Assembly (NCBI GenBank): GCA_030248195.1
Contig: JASAND010020693.1
Coordinates: forward strand, 1-64,000
Length of the DNA: 64,000 nucleotides
From: Trissonchulus latispiculum
Lineage: Eukaryota > Nematoda > Enoplea > Enoplida > Ironidae
Direction: 5' to 3'
Position numbers and translations under genes: made by a program. How positions within the stretch are numbered: position 1 is the stretch's first letter; each line of letters begins with the position of its first letter. This document shows, in pieces, positions 41,815 to 53,191 of this stretch. The notes beneath the pieces are model-generated. The model ran no database searches. It was not told the origin of the DNA and saw only the letters and a list, made by a program, of their open reading frames with translations.

Positions 41815-43243
41815 CCAGGGCGGCGTTGCAAAAGATCCTCCTAAGCCTAGGAGCCCTCCTCAGTTGAGCTTAGGTGGGCACTTAGGAGATTTGTGTTTCA
41901 AAAGATTCTCCTAAGCTAGGTAGGAGTGCTCCCCACCACTCCTACTTTTTCTCCTAAGCTGGGAGCAGCGCCAGCTAAACTTAGGAGAAATCTTTCGAAA
42001 CTAAAAGTCTGACCAAAAATTCTTGGAACCGAAATGTGAGCGGCTGTCCTGAGTTATCATTTGAAGGCAGCCCATACAATGTATATATTTTTCGAATCCT
42101 CAGGAACCCGAGATTTCGAAAATTCGAAAAAATCCGGAATTCCAGAATTCATTCACGGAAAATTTAAAATTTTTGGTTTTTCGCCCAATTTTTATCGCAA
42201 TCAAAATTTGGTTCTCACAGTCGAATAGAGCTGGTCCTGCTACACAATTTTGCTCTTAGAAGCTTTTCACGAAAATACACCCAATTTCCGGAATTCCGGG
42301 TTTTCTAAATTACCGAATTTTAAAAATTCCCTCCAATGCCCACAAAATGGGTATCATTCGAGCTCTTATCGGGCTGAACAACTTTTGTAATAGACGAACT
42401 CGTGAAAATGCACACAATTCCCGGATTCGAGAAAACCGGATTTTCCGTATTTTAAAAATTTTTCCAATCCCACAATATGGGTATCATTCGAACTCTTGAT
42501 GAGCTGAACAAATCTTTAATAGAACCAACTTGCAGAAATAAGCCCAGTTCTCGGAATTCACGAAAAAGTTCCAAGCTAGAGTGAAATCCGAATTTGTGAA
42601 TTGCGGGATTTAGGTGCATTTTCAGACATTGGTTCTATTACAAGATTTGTTCAGCTCATCAAGAGCTCTCGAATGATACCCATATTGTGGGTATTGGAGA
42701 AAATTTTTAAAATCCGGAAAATCCGGTTTTCGTGAATTCCGGGATTGAGTGCATTTTCCGAGTTCGTTCTATTACAAAAGTTGTTTAGCTCGATAAGAGC
42801 TTTCGAATGACACCCATCTTGAGGGTATTGGAGGAAATTTTTAAAATCCGGTAATTTAGAAAATTCGGAATTCCGGAAATTGGGTGCACTTTCGTGAAAA
42901 GCTTCTAAGAGCAAAAATGTGTAGCGGGACCAGCTCTATTCGACTGTGAGAACCAAATTTTGATTGCGATAAAAATTTGGCGAAAAACAAAAAATTTCAA
43001 ATTTTCCGTGAATGAAATCCGGAATTTCGGATTTTTTCGAATTTTCGAAATCTCGGGTTCCTGAGGATTCGAAAAATATATACACTGTATAGGCTCTTCA
43101 AATGATACAGGCAGCCGCTCTTTTTTTTTGGTCAGACTTTAGTTTATGAGGTCTCGTAACTTTCTCCTAGACAGCTCCCAGACATCCTCCTAAGTACCCT
43201 CCTAGGAGGGCACTTAGGAGTATCTTTTGCTAAGCGGCCCAGC
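41815..43243. mobile_element. Fold-back element of 1.43 kb, arms almost full length
   Basis: CAGGGCGGCGTTGCAAAAGA at the left and (inverted) CTGGGCCGCTTAGCAAAAGA at the right. The two halves are reverse complements up to a centre near 42,540. Each arm has repeated GGGTATCATTCGA...GCTGAACAA(C)...TAATAGA units. AGGAG/CTCCT-rich ends. No gene inside. Confidence 0.9.
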
Positions 43244-43350
43244 TTCCTAACTGTTTGGGCGCTTTTTGAGGTTCTTTTGAAGCTCGGTTTTTGCTAAGCG
43301 GCCCAGCTTCCTAACTGTTTGGGCGCTTTTTGAGGTTCTTTTGAAGCTCG
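43225..43350. repeat. 63-bp tandem duplication at the fold-back end
   Basis: TTTTGCTAAGCGGCCCAGCT and the following bases occur at 43225 and 43288, nearly identical. The second copy repeats the element's last bases plus flank. Confidence 0.88.
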
Positions 43351-43975
43351 GTCCTGGAAATCTGCGTTTCTTTGTATTTGTGTGGTTTGCTCAGCATCGT
43401 TGGGTACATCAGGAGACCTGACCGATGCTGCTCTCCGTAGACTACCTACTGAAAAGCAGTCAAAAAGCGAAGTTCATGGTCAGCACTGCTGAAATTAACC
43501 AGTTATGGGAATTTGGTAAAAAGAAGTAAAAGATTGCAGTTTCGCGTTGAGTGTGTGATTTTGAAGTTAAGAATAAAAGTCTAATAAAACTGAGTTTATT
43601 TCACAGAAACATAATTTTATACAAACTGGTTAGAAAAAGACCGTGTACAATAATTTATCCCCAACCCCCCATACCAACCTCTAACCTTGAAGATCCTTAT
43701 GAACATTGGCTGCTTCAATTTTGATCCAATTTGGGTTCAATCGAAAGTGACCCGAAAATGATGAAAATTCCCTCCCTTAAATATTGACTAAACTAATTTG
43801 CATATTACGAAAATTCGGAATTTCTAATTTGCATATTAGTTCTGAAGTTCGTACAGTTTTCAAACAAGAAAATTTCTACACAGTCACCCTCAATGCAGCT
43901 GTCGTCACCCGGTGATCGCTGCTCTGCTACAGTGACTAGGATGGCAGGAATCTAGCCTGGCGTGCTGGCAAAGCC

Positions 43976-44330
43976 TTACAGAAAACAATGGCTGCAGAAA
44001 ATAGGGCGAGCTCTCAAGATAATAGGGAGTTGAAAATGCTGCTGAAATTGTGATATTAATGGGGGTTGATCTACAGATTCATACAGCTGAGCTCTTTGTA
44101 TGATAATTTCATTTGGGTCTGTCATATTCTTGTATTCTGACCAGTCTGTGTCTGGTTTTGAATTTAGAGGAAGTACGTCAGGTTTTGCATTATTTACGAG
44201 TAAAGTCACGAGGTGGTACCTAATAATTTCTTCGGAACTAGTGTAGTTTACTGCGCGAATTTAGCTCCCTGAGCACAATTTAATAGTTTCTCTCTGCATT
44301 CTCTCGCGGTCTGGCGTTCTTCTAATCCTA
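43976..44330 (-). pseudogene. Minus-strand ORF with one in-frame stop (unidentified)
   Basis: From an ATG near 44,330 the frame reads MSRIRRTPDRERMQRETIKL, then TAA, then stays open for about 95 codons, including DVLPLNSKPDTDWSEYKNMT and NEIIIQRAQLYES, to a stop at 43976. A good donor (CT|GTAAGG) lies just before the end. Composition looks coding. It may be a damaged gene, or a first exon whose start is a later Met. No family recognised. Confidence 0.3.
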
Positions 44331-44339
44331 GACATCACA

Positions 44340-46445
44340 CACTGGACACTGAGCACTGACCTTCAATCGGTTACTGAGTTTAATATAGCAGTTTACTAAA
44401 CAATACGAGAATTATTGTATATAACTCATATATATTCCAATCCTACCTACACATACAAAAACAATCCTTCAAGCAGTCAGAGCTTTAGACACTTTGGAAC
44501 GGCCAAGCAACAGCGGCATGGCAATGCCACACAATGTGGGCAATGGGTATTACGTTGCCGCTCTCTGGATTAGAAGATGTAAGTCGGAGAAGTGACGGTC
44601 ACGGAGGGAAACACGACCCCAAGGTAATTGCACTCATCAAACTTCGCAGAATTAAAATATCGCACTGATCAGATTTTGCGCACCACGCGCTGCAGTAATT
44701 GAAGTCACGGTTAAGGTGATGGTATCCTTTTGTGCAGTGTTTTTGTGGTCAGCTTTTTGAAATGCTGTAACTTTCGCAATTGTTGGAGTTGGAAAGAGCT
44801 CTTTATACATCGTTTTAAAGCTTAAATCTGCACAATCACATGAGCTTACGAAACTCGCAAAAAATTAGCAAAAATTTTCTGACATTTACATCTGACAGGC
44901 CCAATATAGACCAAAAATTTTTGAACATCGATTTCTCAAAACTGTAGCCAAAATTTCTTCTTGCGCCATGATTTGAAGGACATGTGGGCCGAGGGATTTT
45001 TTTGGATTTGGCTCAACACGTCTCAATACCCCAGAAAATCCAGCAAATGTGCTGTGACACGAAACTCTGTATTCAGTTTTCTCGCAACTAGAGATGTTTT
45101 AGCTCAGAACCAAGACAAATGTCCCTCCGCAATAGGTCGAATTTTCATCCAGCCAAAAATCACGCGAATCCATTAGGTAGTTTTTGAGAAATCGATGTTC
45201 AAAACAAAATAATTGCAGTTTTGCCAAAATGGTCTTTTTCGGCCAAATCTCATAAAGCAACGAATACCAGCTAATATGCATTCATAAAATGTGCAATTAG
45301 ACAATGTATCAATTGAGTATAAAGAAGACAGAATTGTGTGTAAGATTTGGCAGGAATTTTGAAAAAACTGATTTCCTCGAAAATAACCATTTTTGACCCA
45401 TACGTCGTTTTTGGTTTACTGACTTAACCACTAGACAGCTCAAAGATTGCAAAAGCAAAAATGTTCATTTTGGTGCCCTTTCCAGCCATAACAACCAATC
45501 CGGTGAAGCAACTACGAACTGAGAGAATAATGGCAAAAATAAAAAATTTCTTATCTTTTCACCTAAAAATGCGGGACTGGTCCCAAGAGAATGTTAAAGA
45601 GCACCAAAATAATATATTTAGAAAGTTTCATCCATTTTCATAATGAATTGGAGTCTGTAGGGTCAAATTTACACAAAGCGATACCAGCACCTTAAGTCAC
45701 AGTGCATCAGGAGCATGCTTCGGTTTTAATTTGTATGGTGGTTGGTTGGAATCTAGTCGAATAGCCAATTCACTGATTCAAGCGCTCCGATCGCAACCGC
45801 TCTAATCTACGTCACTAGAGCGAAGTAAGTGCACATCCCCTCACTTTACTTAGAAGTTTACAAATATATACAGCTAGGAAAGTTTTTCAAAATGACACAG
45901 GTGATTCAAAAGGCAAGATTCGTATCCAATTGTGGTCGTGCTTGGCATCAAATATCGTCCGAAAATTTCCAAACACCGCAGATTACTACTAGTCGAAAAT
46001 AGTTTGGAGATAACATCTAAAAACAATCACGAAAGCCGTAATCATAGACTATGGTTGTAAATGGTAGCTTCTAGGATATACAATAATATAAGATAAGTAA
46101 CAAAAAAGAATTATTCAAACCAAAATTCTGCAAACAAAAGCTAAAATACGCAGGACTTAATCTGAGATCTAAATTGGCAATAGAAACAATGAAAATGCCA
46201 CTACTACCCAAGCCATAAAAGCTTACGGCAGGATTTCCCCTCAAAATCTTACGTACGTATCAACTCTAATTCTGGCAACTGAAGCACAATTGCATCATGC
46301 TTGCAGTTCACGCATCAATGTGCATGACGGAATGCATGAACCTAAGCTAACAATACATACGTATATAATAAAATGAATAGTGAAAGTCGACGTTTCTAAC
46401 GCACAGTATTTTAAGACGTAATAATAAGTTTAAGTTTCAGTTTAC
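44340..46445. other. Intergenic or last intron of the METTL4-like gene
   Basis: AT-rich, with a diverged inverted pair ATCGATTTCTCAAAA (44928-44942) and its inverse (45185-45199). I searched the minus strand for the missing METTL4 C-terminus (LELFARN, SWGNE) and did not find it. Confidence 0.5.
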
Positions 46446-46626
46446 CGTGCAACGGAGGTTTCCGGGAATGCTCAGCGCAGGGTACGCTGATTATCAGGTA
46501 CAATTTCTCAGCATCAGGTGCTGCAAATTTTGCAGAATTCCAATTAACTGCAATAAAAATGGGCTCATAGGGTCGCTTTCCATGCGTTGACTGCAGATCG
46601 ATTACAGGCACACCAGTCGATGTAAC
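46446..46626 (-). CDS. METTL4: METTL4-like exon: MT-A70 domain, last exon found
   Basis: 60 codons plus one base after TTTGTAG. It reads VTSTGVPVIDLQSTHGKRPY and later LIISVPCAEHSRKPPLH. SxPCxxHSxKPPL is a METTL4 hallmark. Donor G|GTAAAC calls for a further exon downstream. Confidence 0.9.
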
Positions 46627-49600
46627 CTACAAAGACGTACAAGTAGAAAATAAATACACTCTACAACAAGTGATAGAAACAGAAAAAAGCAAGTAGCAAA
46701 AAAGAGAGCTTTGGAGGTCCCCAAATTCCAGATTTAAAGAATTCAAATTTTACGGACTTTTAGTGAAAACAGATTCCCAAATAAATTTCTAACTTCAACG
46801 CCTCCACACCAGACATGTGCAGGAGGAGAAATTTGGGGGGGGGGGGTGAAGGGCGGCCGAAGGCCGCCGAAAAACCGGATTTTCCCGGTTTTGTGCCGAA
46901 AAAATCAGGATTCTGGGGGGAGGTGAGGGACCCCTCGGGGGGGGTGAGCTCAGGTCGGGGGGGGGGGGGGTGAAACCCCCCCTCAACCCCCCCCCAAGCA
47001 CACGTATGCTCCACACTCACTTTTTTCGCCTACTAAAGAAAAACTCAAACGCTCAACTACTACAAGCTTTAAGCCATTCATACATTAATTGGTCCACCAG
47101 GGTTTAGGCGGACCTCACTAACTTTAAGCCAAATCAGTTTGGCGTACAGACGAAGATTCCATGCAGGAAAGAGCTGAGATAGTACAGTATCCTGTAGTCG
47201 TTCATTGGTTGTTATCCAAAGGGCAACAACTGTATTCTCATGGCAGAGTTTGGCCACCGGCAAACTGGCAATGTCTTCTAGAGACAGCCAGCTGTAGCTA
47301 AAACAATTGAACAAAGGGACAAACTAAAATAAAATTAACGTATTTTAAGCAGTTTTATTATTCAGAAAATCTGAACAGCAGGGGACAATGAACTATATGT
47401 AGGCAACGGTAAAGGTAACCCCCGGAGAATTTTCCTATCCATATCAGGGTCTAGGATGCCGGTGCTCATCCCCGCGTGCACAGCCCTTGAGCCAGGTGTA
47501 TCACCTCGAATGATCACTACAACCTTGGAGGAGGGGCCAGCTCCTCAAGGCAGATGCCCTACACAGCCTCCTGTCACCTTCCCTCATAAGTAGTACCCAT
47601 TTATCGATCAATTAAGCATGGATAGCTGGGTTGGCTAGAGCTACATACAGTTTGTATCAAATTAACACACTGAATTCAGGTAAACTTAGAAATCGATCTG
47701 CCAATCTCGAAAATAACTGCAACCAGTCAACCAGAATCCACATTCAGCAGAGTATCATCGTTTAATGTACCACATCGGAAAACACCATGAAAATAATTGA
47801 TTCCAGTGCACAAAATTTGGTCAATTGGAATTGAGTGGTCTTGCTGACCGGTCGAAATTTTCGTCCAACCCGCCGTTTACGGTCCGCTGTCAGAGCAAAG
47901 GTGATAAATGGTCGGCTGGCTGTCCTATGGGTGTGACAGAACAGCTAATCAGCATGTAAGAATATATGCACGATTAGAGAGGTATTACAAAACCGCTGAA
48001 ATATAGATTTGGCTGCTCGCCGTCCTAAAAACGACCGCTGGTCGGCCACAAGTGCCGGCCGTTAGCCTAGGTGGCCCTATGGGCCGGCCGGTCAAAAACT
48101 CTACAGCATCAACTAAGCTAAGACTTAACAGACGGTACGTACTTCCCTCCCAGCACTGGAAATAACGCTGAGTTCTCTTTCTCTCCATCCCATATATACT
48201 CATGTCACCCCCAAACCATGGCCCAGACGTGATTCCTTACATCGTACTGAGTCAAACAATAATTGAAACAACGTACGTTCGTTTTCGCTTTACTGATTTA
48301 TTTTCCCATGGCGGATCAATAACAATGAGATCAAAGGTTTCTTCCTCTAAATTAAACATATATACTTACGTACGGAATATATATAAATGCTGAAAATCAG
48401 CACAACAACATAATAAAACCAAGAAACAACGTTTGCATTACTGCTATCCTCTGCCTAATTCTGTTTGCCGAAATCTAAGAACCAGGTATCGAAATCTTAT
48501 TGAAAATTTTTAAAAATTGAAATATGTAAATTTTAAATTTAAGCATCACTGCAATCTGGCTAACTGTTTGCCAACTGTTGACAGCCTGCAATCGCTTCGC
48601 AGAGACAGAATCGTGAGTGGGGAGGAATCAGAAAATTGTGATGACTCAAAGCAGCACACATCGACTGGTTGGACTCATTTTCATAGAAACAATTTCTTCG
48701 CAGATTCTGAGGACTAAAACAAATACAAACTTAAATAACTTATACTTGTTAATGAAGACCTTTAGTTCTCAGCCAGAAAAACGTAACGAAAAGTTCAGTC
48801 AAAACATAAACGCAGATATTAAAATTAACGTGATATTGAAATTAAGAATCCACAGATAATAAGAAGAGTGAGACACACAGTTCTTTCCAGAAGGAAAATA
48901 TGTACAGTATCCCCCCCCCAAAGGCTTACAGGTTTTACAACCTTCTAATTTCTAAACCACAAATTTCTAGACTTTTAGAAACAATTTTATTGGAATAAAA
49001 AAGATATTTCTCCAGAATTAAGTTCAGACTACAGTTCTAGTTCTGTGACTGTCGATTTTGGACCAGACCGGCCGTTCCCCACGTTCTTTCACCCCCGCCC
49101 CCCATATTTAATCCCTGTAGTCCCCAAGAATAGAGCATCATTAGGTCACATTTTCCACCTGAACGGCAAAAAAAAAGAGAAAAGCACAAACAAATTCCTG
49201 GCTAGCTATACATTGAGACTTTCTCTGTACAGAGCAGATTTAAGTCTGTCTTTGAAATTATTTTCTTTAATCTCCACAGTCAACGATTTGACATTTTTCG
49301 ATGTAGAATCCGAAGAAGTTATTTAAATAATTATATTTAACTATTTTGCTAGATTATTAAGCTTTTTTCAAAACGTCCAGATCTTCAGAATGTAGGTAAG
49401 CATAGGTAGAGTTGTGCCGTTAAGAAATTTCCCGGGCCGGGCCCGGGCCTGGGCCTGGGCCTGCTGAACCAACCGGGCCGGGCCTCGGGCCGGGCCGAGC
49501 CCGGCCCGGGCCCGGCCCGGGCCCGGAGGCCCGATTCAAGGCCCGGCGGCCCGGTGGCCCGGTGTAGGCCCGGTCCGCCCGGTGAAGGCCCGGCATACAA

Positions 49601-51661
49601 AAAACAGTGCAGAACAATAATTAGTGCTATTAATTACAACTCAGACAACTCCTGGGAGTTTAAATTTAGCTTTCTAGTGAATGTATTTTGGAAAAATTTT
49701 GAAATATGCACAACAAAAATTTGACCGGGCCTCACCGGGCCCGACCGGGCCTGGCCGGGCCTCCAAGGCCCGGCTCGGGCCGGGCCTTCGCGGCTGACCG
49801 GGCCCGGGCCCGGGCCGGGCCTGCCACTCCAACAACCGGGCCCGGGCCGGCCCGGTGCAGGCCCGGCCCGGAGCCCGAGGCCCGATTCAAGGCCCGGGCA
49901 CAACTCTAAGCATAGGCAATAAGTTGGCAGCGACCTCCAAAATCGGACATATGGGGTTTTTCTTGCTTATAAAATGAAAATAAATCGTAATGCCGAAATT
50001 TATAGTAGAACATTAAATTCAGAATAATCTTTGTTTCTGTACTGCTCTCTTGGTAGTTGAACCCGCTCTAATCTTTCTCTTCACCAAACACGACCCTCGA
50101 GACCAGTAGACACTTTCCTACAGACTAAAGCGCAGGTCATAAACTACGTATCAGAGAGGTAAAACAATGGTTCACACTACAAACACGGCCGCTTTTCGAT
50201 TCTCTTTTCGGAGTCAAAGCCGCCGCATCAAAGCCCTAGTACGCTAGAATGACTTCAATTCAACATTTTCCTTCACAGCAAGTCAGTTAGACAGTTAGTT
50301 ACTCCCCCCCCCCTCAAGCGGAAAATCACACACTGAACTTAATATGCCGAAGAACCCGCTTTAGGCCAGAACAAACGGCTAAACAGTGTCACTTTCGCTC
50401 CGAGTTGTGGTATGACTATGTAGAGATGAGCACGGGCCGGATTTTTCTTTGAACTTACTTAGCCAGATTTAGATGCTCAAAATATGCAAATGAGGTTTCC
50501 GGTTTTCCGGTATCGGCTGGACCAATTGAGGCAATGTCTGGACGCTGGCTGGCGCAGGAAAGGCAAGCCTCTTTTGCCTTAGAATTGAAAGGATCGGTTG
50601 GAGTTGCTTCTGACCTAGTGCTAACCAGAGCATCTTTGTAGTAGGACAGTCCCTTAAGGCAAAGCTCTATCTCCTTTGAAGCCTAAAAAATAAGAAGTAT
50701 ATAATACATAAAAGGTCCGCTGTGGTACAAATTATGTCACTCTATTCCACGGTTTTTTTTGCGTAAAATACTGCGTATTTACGCAGTCGAGCTTAAAAAT
50801 ACGCAGTCAAAAACAAAAATACGCACCAAAATACGCAGACGAAAAATTCGGTACTAGGAATTTCTAGAGTGCTCTAAATTAATTTCTTGAGACAATTTAC
50901 CGTAGTTTGGGTTCTGGCTTCTTCTGGGGGGCTTCCGCCCCCCAGACCCCCCGCATATCTCTTCGATTCTCCTTCCGTCTACAGTTGATTATATATACTT
51001 TCTGCCTGCCTAAGCCCACGGTGTACCATGCGATGCTTTTCTTTCTATTTGATTTGATATAGTATATAAATTAAAATCTTAGATATATATGTGTTTGTTC
51101 AATCAAGGGAACAGTAACTCTATTTGTCTAACCAAATATTGGCTTAATTATTAAACTGTTCAAGGCAAAGAAGTCAAAGTTTTAAGAGCAAATTTACTCA
51201 GAAATTTAAAATTTCCTTCAACTTCTGGGGGGCTGCGCCCCCCAGACCCCCTGCGTATCTATATATTTTCCGTTCACCTATTCATTCATACTCTTACACC
51301 ACAGAGAGCACGCAATTTTTAAACACGAGCTAAGATTCTTAACGTTGTTTAAAACTCTTAAAAACAGCATCAATTCGACGCTAAATGCGTTCATAGCTTC
51401 TATAACGTTGAGAAGCGATTTTTGTAATTTTACGCAGTCGAAATTAAAAATACGCACTCAAAAACAAAAATACGCAAAATTTACGCAGGTCCGATTTTCA
51501 AAAAAAACCCTGCTCTATTCCCGAGGCTTTCCTTCACCACCTCATTGCAGAACTTTTTTCAATTTCCAAGTATTCAATCCAACTTTCCGAATTTACTCCA
51601 AATGCGGCGAAATTTAACGGATTTTTTGGCAGCAGCCGAACGTCAGCCCCCTCCGTTGTCC
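46446..51661 (-). CDS. METTL4: METTL4-like N6-adenine methyltransferase (MT-A70 family), gene span, C-terminus missing
   Basis: Exons on the minus strand in transcript order: about 51661-51540 (tentative), 50682-50459, 48713-48565, 48346-48277, 47297-47123, 46626-46446. The last five join in phase with GT/AG sites. Together they give FLIPPHSRFCL, KEETFDLIVIDPPWENKSVK, TYSWLSLEDIASLPVAKL, LWITTNERLQ and ISVPCAEHSRKPPLH, in the order of METTL4. MT-A70 enzymes transfer a methyl group from S-adenosylmethionine to adenine N6; DPPW is the catalytic motif and it is intact. METTL4 proteins are reported to modify U2 snRNA and possibly DNA. The segment after KPPLH (FARN...SWGNEV in relatives) was not found, and the true start is uncertain. 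It converges with the integrin gene. Confidence 0.88.
46810..47008. mobile_element. hAT-like MITE in a METTL4 intron
   Basis: Ends CAGACATGTGCAGG and, inverted, CATACGTGTGCTTG, flanked by CTCCACAC on both sides (46802-46809 and 47009-47016). G/C homopolymers and GGCGGCCGAAGGCCGCC inside. Relatives at 58615 and 60745. Confidence 0.9.
47123..47297 (-). CDS. METTL4: METTL4-like exon: MT-A70 domain core
   Basis: One base plus 58 codons after TGTTTTAG. YSWLSLEDIASLPVAKL is the helix after the catalytic loop; VALWITTNERLQDTVLSQLF corresponds to VTWVTNRQKHLRFIKEELY of mammals. It ends WLK|GTTAGT, phase 0. Confidence 0.92.
47403..47645 (-). mobile_element. tRNA-derived SINE, copy lacking its head
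   Basis: Shares GAGGAGGGGCCAGCTCCTC-type body and GTACCCATTTA...GCTGGGTTGGCT with the copy at 6549. The tRNA-like head is absent. GGTAAAGGTAA tail at the left. Confidence 0.78.
47646..48276. other. Intron of the METTL4-like gene
   Basis: Holds a repeat remnant rich in GGTCGGC/GCCGGCC palindromes (about 47840-48090). No coding potential. Confidence 0.5.
48277..48346 (-). CDS. METTL4: METTL4-like exon: catalytic DPPW
   Basis: 70 bases, reading EETFDLIVIDPPWENKSVKR, then KR. It begins after TAATTTAG and ends AC|GTACGT. VIDPPWxNKSVKR is near-identical to mammalian METTL4, which fixes both the family and the strand. Too short to show as a stand-alone ORF. Confidence 0.95.
48565..48713 (-). CDS. 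METTL4: METTL4-like exon upstream of DPPW
   Basis: One base, 49 codons and one base. It contains HHNFLIPPHSRFCLCEAIAG, like the YLLPPKSSFLLSDI segment of mammals. Phases match the exons on both sides. Confidence 0.82.
48900..49400. other. Intron of the METTL4-like gene
   Basis: AT-rich with a C run at 48911-48918. The open stretch on the + strand here has no family match. Confidence 0.45.
49407..49908. mobile_element. hAT-like element filled with GGGCC arrays
   Basis: TAGAGTTGTGCC at the left and its exact inverse at the right, flanked by AGCATAGG on both sides (49399-49406, 49909-49916). Two arrays of GGCCCGGGCC-type repeats (49432-49595 and 49725-49897) in inverted arrangement around an AT-rich centre. 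Confidence 0.92.
50459..50682 (-). CDS. METTL4: METTL4-like N-terminal exon
   Basis: 74 codons plus two bases from TTTTTTAG|GCT to AA|GTAAGT, with no stop. It starts ASKEIELCLKGLSYYKDALV and ends FEHLNLA. Conservation is weak, as usual for METTL4 N-termini. Placement rests on open frame, splice sites and phase. Confidence 0.72.
50748..51512. mobile_element. hAT-like element between METTL4 exons
   Basis: Ends CACGGTTTTTTTTG and, inverted, CAGGGTTTTTTTTG, flanked by CTCTATTC (50740-50747, 51513-51520). TACGCAGTC repeats near both ends; two CTTCTGGGGGGC...CCCCCAGACC palindromes inside. Confidence 0.9.
51540..51661 (-). CDS. Tentative further upstream coding exon
   Basis: After ACATAG the frame reads TTEGADVRLLPKNPLNFAAF and on to EIEKSSAM without a stop. 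The donor is unclear (AG|GTGGTG or A|GTTCTG) and the phase does not obviously fit the next exon, so its link to METTL4 is unsure. An open stretch at 52944-53129 (minus, from ATG) could be a first exon but is unsupported. Confidence 0.4.
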
Positions 51662-52446
51662 TATGTGAGCACTATTCAGACATAAGAGCAAACCAGGAAA
51701 ATCTTAGCTGGCTTAGTCAGAACCAACGTTTTATCCAGAGTAAAGCAGAATTTGCGTACTTAGGTTATATACTTAGCAAATGAAATGCTTCTATATTTTC
51801 GCTGATATTTTTTGAATTTCTTTTACTCTTGACACAGCGATAGCTATCTTCTATGCCGATTCTTCTCGATTTTTTAACAATTGCATTTATCAGATGACGC
51901 CGTTTTAGTATATACTAATCTTTTATAACAAAGTACGTGATTTAATTTCCAGACAAAACCATTACGTACGTACATTATATACGTGCCTACCTAGCTAATT
52001 CGGAAAAATGAAACGAGCACGTGTTTTATGAGCCTCTATAAAAATACTACCTATACAAAATTTCTTAGGTAAATGTTTTCAGATCGAACGAAAATGTTTA
52101 CACTTAGAGATCTTCTTTCATTGCAGCTAAATGTCTGACTACTGAAACAGTTTTTCTTCAACAAAACAAATTTTTGCCCTAAAATATTCACTGACATTTT
52201 TAAGATATATATGGTGATTCCTTTTAATCCTTTTGGTCATTTCCTAAACTTTGAACATATACTTCCGTTAGTAATGTCGAAACTCCTAGGACTACATATA
52301 TACTTACTTGAATTATTTTCTCTTATGTATATAACTTCAATTTGGTGCACCCTTCAATTTTAATCTCTCAAAAAGCACAACAATTTGTTACCTCAAGAAA
52401 AGGTAACGAAATTATGACGGTTGAAGGTGTTTCATTTTCCTCAAGT
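51662..52446. other. No recognised feature
   Basis: AT-rich with several TACGTA clusters (51911-52000). No gene or repeat identified. Confidence 0.5.
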
Positions 52447-52637
52447 AAAAGGTAAAGGTAAAGGACCCCCGGAGTAACTCCTATCCTCATGCGAGAATAT
52501 ACAGGGCGTCGGTGCTCATCCCCGATTACAAGCCACTTGAGCCAGGAGTGCTACCTCTGATGATAGCTACAACTGTGGAGGAGGGGCCAGCTCCTCAGGG
52601 CAGATGCCTACACAGTCTCCTGTTACCTTTCCTCAAG
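52447..52637 (-). mobile_element. tRNA-derived SINE, tail-side part
   Basis: GGTAAAGGTAAAGG tail and body up to CTCCTGTTACCTTTCC. The matching head-side part starts with the same words at 54,318. The two may be one SINE split by 1.67 kb. Confidence 0.75.
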
Positions 52638-53191
52638 TAAATTCGAATCGGTTATTAGCGAGCTTCCTTCTCTACATACTAGATTATCCCAAGAATGAAA
52701 GAAATTTGTGCACCAATAAGAGCAACGAACTTTGAAAGTTACGGTTTCCTGTCACTCATAGACCAAATTAATGGAAGCTTTGAATAATTCAGCAGACGAA
52801 AAAATTGGTGTCAAAAAGGGGACAACTGTTTTGTTTTGTAGTAAATACTGAATTTTTTAACAAGTGTCACTCAAACTTAGCTCCTTTCTAAAACATTTCA
52901 TTGCTGCTATTTGTGACAAACAAAAGACGAAAAACCCCTCTTTTCAAAAGGATTGTCCAATTACGTGAGATTCTACTTGAGGCTTGACGTACCGTTTTCG
53001 TGTAAAACAAGCTGAAGTATGTATTAGAGTTCGGAAAATGTCAAGTTTGCGGAAAGAACACTTGCGTTCCATAAAACTACTTATATCATTCCCTGAAGGC
53101 TTACTACTGCTTTTTGGATTTTTTGGCACTTAGATAATTTATAATTAATAAACTTATTAATGGTATATATGTATGTACAAAATTAACGTAA

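Noticed and set aside
49045..49326. 93-codon frame on the + strand
   Set aside because: Lies in an intron of the minus-strand METTL4-like gene, no homology, composition of AT-rich chance sequence.
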